Under the pieces are notes generated by a model, which ran no database searches, was not told the DNA's origin, and saw only the letters and a program-made list of their open reading frames with translations. Positions 6,502 to 8,169 of a stretch of 8,169 nt of DNA are shown one piece after another. Where the stretch lies: positions 4,280 to 12,448 of the forward strand of contig VBOC01000025.1 of NCBI GenBank assembly GCA_005877655.1. Direction: 5' to 3'. The DNA comes from Ignavibacteria bacterium (GTDB lineage Bacteria; Bacteroidota; Ignavibacteria; UBA10030; SZUA-254). Both the position numbers and the translations under genes were made by a program. Position 1 is the first letter of the stretch. The number at the start of each line of letters is the position of its first letter.

Positions 6502-7312
6502 CTCTCCCCGGCTTGACGAGACAGACTTTCTGGTGGTCGACGTGGAGACAACCGGACTCTCCGCCGAGGGCGGGGACCGCGTCTGCGAGGTCGGGGCTGT
6601 CAAGCTGCGGGGCGGGGCTATTGTCGCCACGCTCGGAACGCTGATCGACCCGCGCCGGCCCATCTCAAACGGAGCGTATGCCGTCAATCATATCTCGCCG
6701 GAGATGCTTCGGAACGCGCCCGTTTTCACCGATGTGGCCGAGCGGTTGTGGGGCATGATGGAGAACTCGATTCTCGTGGCCTACAATGCCCCCTTCGATC
6801 TCTCCTTTCTTGCCGCAGAATTCCGTCTCCTTGGCTATCCCCCCATCGTCCATCCGGTGGTCGATGCGCTCGCGATTGCCCGCCGTCTTCTCCCCGGACT
6901 CGAACGATACCCTCAGGGACATGTGGCGCGAATTCTCGGAATCGGGGACCCGGTGCAACACCGCGCGCTCGAGGATGCGATGGTCACCGCGAAGATCTTC
7001 ACGATTTTTTCGTCGATCCTCAAGGCCTACGACTGTACGGCCGTCGGGGACCTGAACCGCAGAGATCTCATCGAACTGCTCCACAACCGGAGAATGAGCA
7101 TCCTGACCGATGCCCTGTCGAGCGCTCGCGATGTCTGGATCAAGTACCTCTCCACTTCCAGCGGGGAGATTTCGGACCGGATCGTTTCGCCCAAGGAATT
7201 CAGCGGGAAGGCCCGCTATCTCATCGCCTATTGCCACACGGCAAAGGGGGAGAGAGATTTCCGGATTGACCGCATCCTCGACCTGCGGTTGATGGATTCC
7301 AAATCGGTGTGA
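6470..7312 (+). CDS. DnaQ-like DEDDh 3'-5' exonuclease with C-terminal WYL-like domain
   Basis: Residues about 18-185 of this 280-residue protein form an exonuclease domain of the DNA polymerase III epsilon type. Exo I is VVDVETTG (D24, E26), Exo II is NAPFDLSFL (D110), and Exo III is HRALEDAMVTA (H164, D169), so all five DEDDh residues are present. It should remove nucleotides from 3' ends. A linker (188-214) leads to residues 215-277, which resemble a WYL domain: a strand with IKYLSTSSGE, then IVSPKEF, ARYLIAYCH and FRIDRILDL; the motif tryptophan is arginine (R249-Y250-L251). WYL domains bind small ligands or single-stranded DNA in regulators such as PafBC and DriD. This half is assigned by eye and is less certain. 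The ATG at 6470 overlaps the previous gene by 32 bases; an in-frame ATG at 6434 is possible. It is probably not the replicative proofreader. Confidence 0.87.
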   Translation: MTDQSGSDHRSSPRLDETDFLVVDVETTGLSAEGGDRVCEVGAVKLRGGAIVATLGTLIDPRRPISNGAYAVNHISPEMLRNAPVFTDVAERLWGMMENSILVAYNAPFDLSFLAAEFRLLGYPPIVHPVVDALAIARRLLPGLERYPQGHVARILGIGDPVQHRALEDAMVTAKIFTIFSSILKAYDCTAVGDLNRRDLIELLHNRRMSILTDALSSARDVWIKYLSTSSGEISDRIVSPKEFSGKARYLIAYCHTAKGERDFRIDRILDLRLMDSKSV

Positions 7313-7336
7313 CCCCTCGTTGCGGGACGGGTGTCA
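7310..7336. terminator. possible hairpin between convergent stop codons
   Basis: TGACCCC (7310-7316) can pair with GGG-T-GTCA (7329-7336), with one bulged T. The arms include the two convergent TGA stop codons, so part of the symmetry is automatic. There is no T-run on either strand. A weak call. Confidence 0.18.
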
Positions 7337-8169
7337 GGAGGCAGGATGAATTGGAAGGCGGATCACGAACGCAGTCCCCTCGCGGGAGTCATTACGGGCT
7401 TCCACGCTCCCGCGGTGACTCTCCACGATCCACTTGACAAGCGCGAGTCCCAAACCCGTTCCCCCTCCCGTTGAGCTCTCCGATTGCGCGCTCCTGAACG
7501 GATCGAAGATGTTCGGGAGGATTTCCGACGATATGCCCTTGCCGGAGTTGAAAAACTTAAAGACGACCTCGTGCTCCTCCGCCGTGTAGCTCAGGCGGAT
7601 TCTTCCCTTGGGGGGCGTGAACTTGATCGCATTGTCGAGGAGATTAAAGAGTATGTGGCGCATCTGGCCCGGGTCGGCCCGGATACACACGGCAGGTCCC
7701 TTTCTCAGCACCATGCTGATTTTCTTCTCGCGCGTGAGGATCTGCGATTCCCGGTGAAACTCCCGCAACAGGTCGTAGAAATTGATATCCGTGAGATCCA
7801 GCTTGAATGTGCCCGCCTGCATCCTGCTTAAATTAAGCAGCTCGTCGACGACCCTCGTGAGGTTGAGGACTTCATCGTAGGTCTCGCTCAAGGCCCTGCG
7901 CAGCGACTGGCTGGAGAGGTCGGGCCTCAAGGCGTTCTCGAGCTGGCTCCTGAGGATCGTCAGCGGCGTGCGCAACTGATGGGACGCCATCGATGAAAGA
8001 CTCAGCGTTCGCTGGGCGCGCGCCCGAATTTTCTCCACAACCTCATTGATGTCCCGTGCGAGGTCGTGCCTCCTCCGGGCCGGGTCTGTGCCCAGGCGTT
8101 CAAATCCTTCGGCGGAAGGGAGCCGCTCTTCAGATCCGGTATCGAAGAGTCTCTCGATCCGGACGGCCG
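7334..8169 (-). CDS. Sensor histidine kinase, C-terminal part (HAMP end, HisKA, HATPase_c)
   Basis: This gene reads leftward and is cut by the right edge; the frame stays open to 8167, so the N-terminal sensor and membrane segments lie outside. In protein order, the visible part begins with a stretch resembling the end of a HAMP linker (RRHDLARDINEVVEKIRARA). The dimerisation and phosphoacceptor domain follows with SHQLRTPLTILRSQLE, whose histidine codon is at 7979-7981. The ATPase domain has the N box HILFNLLDNAIKFTP, a G1 box reading NSGKGI (asparagine in place of the commoner aspartate, a variant seen in many kinases), the F box IFDPF, and the G2 box GGGTGLGLALVKWIVESH. It should autophosphorylate and pass phosphate to a response regulator. 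A regulator may lie upstream, to the right of the window. The gene converges with the DnaQ-like gene, 21 bases apart. Confidence 0.93.
   Translation of the reverse strand, partial: AVRIERLFDTGSEERLPSAEGFERLGTDPARRRHDLARDINEVVEKIRARAQRTLSLSSMASHQLRTPLTILRSQLENALRPDLSSQSLRRALSETYDEVLNLTRVVDELLNLSRMQAGTFKLDLTDINFYDLLREFHRESQILTREKKISMVLRKGPAVCIRADPGQMRHILFNLLDNAIKFTPPKGRIRLSYTAEEHEVVFKFFNSGKGISSEILPNIFDPFRSAQSESSTGGGTGLGLALVKWIVESHRGSVEARNDSREGTAFVIRLPIHPAS

Noticed and set aside
6665..7237. 190-codon minus-strand frame opposite the DnaQ-like gene
   Set aside because: This is a shadow of a gene with all five DEDDh residues; the translation looks like antisense codon bias.
6748..7269. 173-codon plus-strand frame inside the DnaQ-like gene
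   Set aside because: It is an out-of-frame reading of a well-supported gene, rich in R, S and P, as expected for a shifted GC-rich frame.
1..8169. CRISPR arrays, tRNA genes, insertion sequences, phage attachment sites
   Set aside because: I saw no regularly spaced repeats, tRNA-like cloverleaf, transposase or integrase motif anywhere in the window.

Overview
This is a GC-rich bacterial chromosomal window with almost no non-coding space. Ten genes read rightward and one reads leftward at the right edge. I see no tRNA, rRNA, CRISPR array, insertion sequence or phage gene. Three things hint at a bacterium of the Bacteroidota/Chlorobiota/Ignavibacteriota group or a neighbouring candidate phylum: a Bacteroidota-style promoter candidate before rpmB, a PolB-like exonuclease of a type I recall as common there, and RecA and RecX of that general style. 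The short zinc-type L28 is not typical of classical Bacteroidetes. The placement is an inference and only tentative.

Layout. The left edge holds the last three membrane segments of an FtsX-type ABC permease, followed by a short terminator-like hairpin. rpmB (ribosomal protein L28) follows, probably with its own promoter. A tight operon then runs pgsA, pgpA, cinA, thpR and a stand-alone response regulator receiver, with overlaps or gaps of a few bases after pgsA. PgsA and PgpA are consecutive enzymes of phosphatidylglycerol synthesis. CinA is a pyridine-nucleotide salvage enzyme and ThpR an RNA cyclic phosphodiesterase. recA follows after 47 bases with the only textbook Shine-Dalgarno sequence in the window, then its regulator recX. 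After recX come two different DEDD exonucleases in tandem: a PolB-like DEDDy enzyme and a DnaQ-like DEDDh enzyme. A histidine kinase, cut by the right edge, converges on them.

Two points stand out. First, the DnaQ-like protein carries a C-terminal domain that reads as a WYL domain, a fold known for ligand or single-stranded DNA sensing. That makes a nuclease-sensor fusion directly downstream of recA-recX, and it is the best candidate here for unusual biology. Second, thpR and the PolB-like exonuclease are each broken in the same manner: the frame changes in the middle of a conserved domain and about 10 to 15 family-typical residues are missing at the break, so each looks like a small out-of-frame deletion. 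They may be real pseudogenes or assembly errors; the sequence alone cannot decide.

The genes downstream of pgsA mostly serve DNA or nucleotide maintenance (CinA, RecA, RecX, two exonucleases), and the receiver and kinase add possible signalling. No direct link between that kinase and that receiver is shown.
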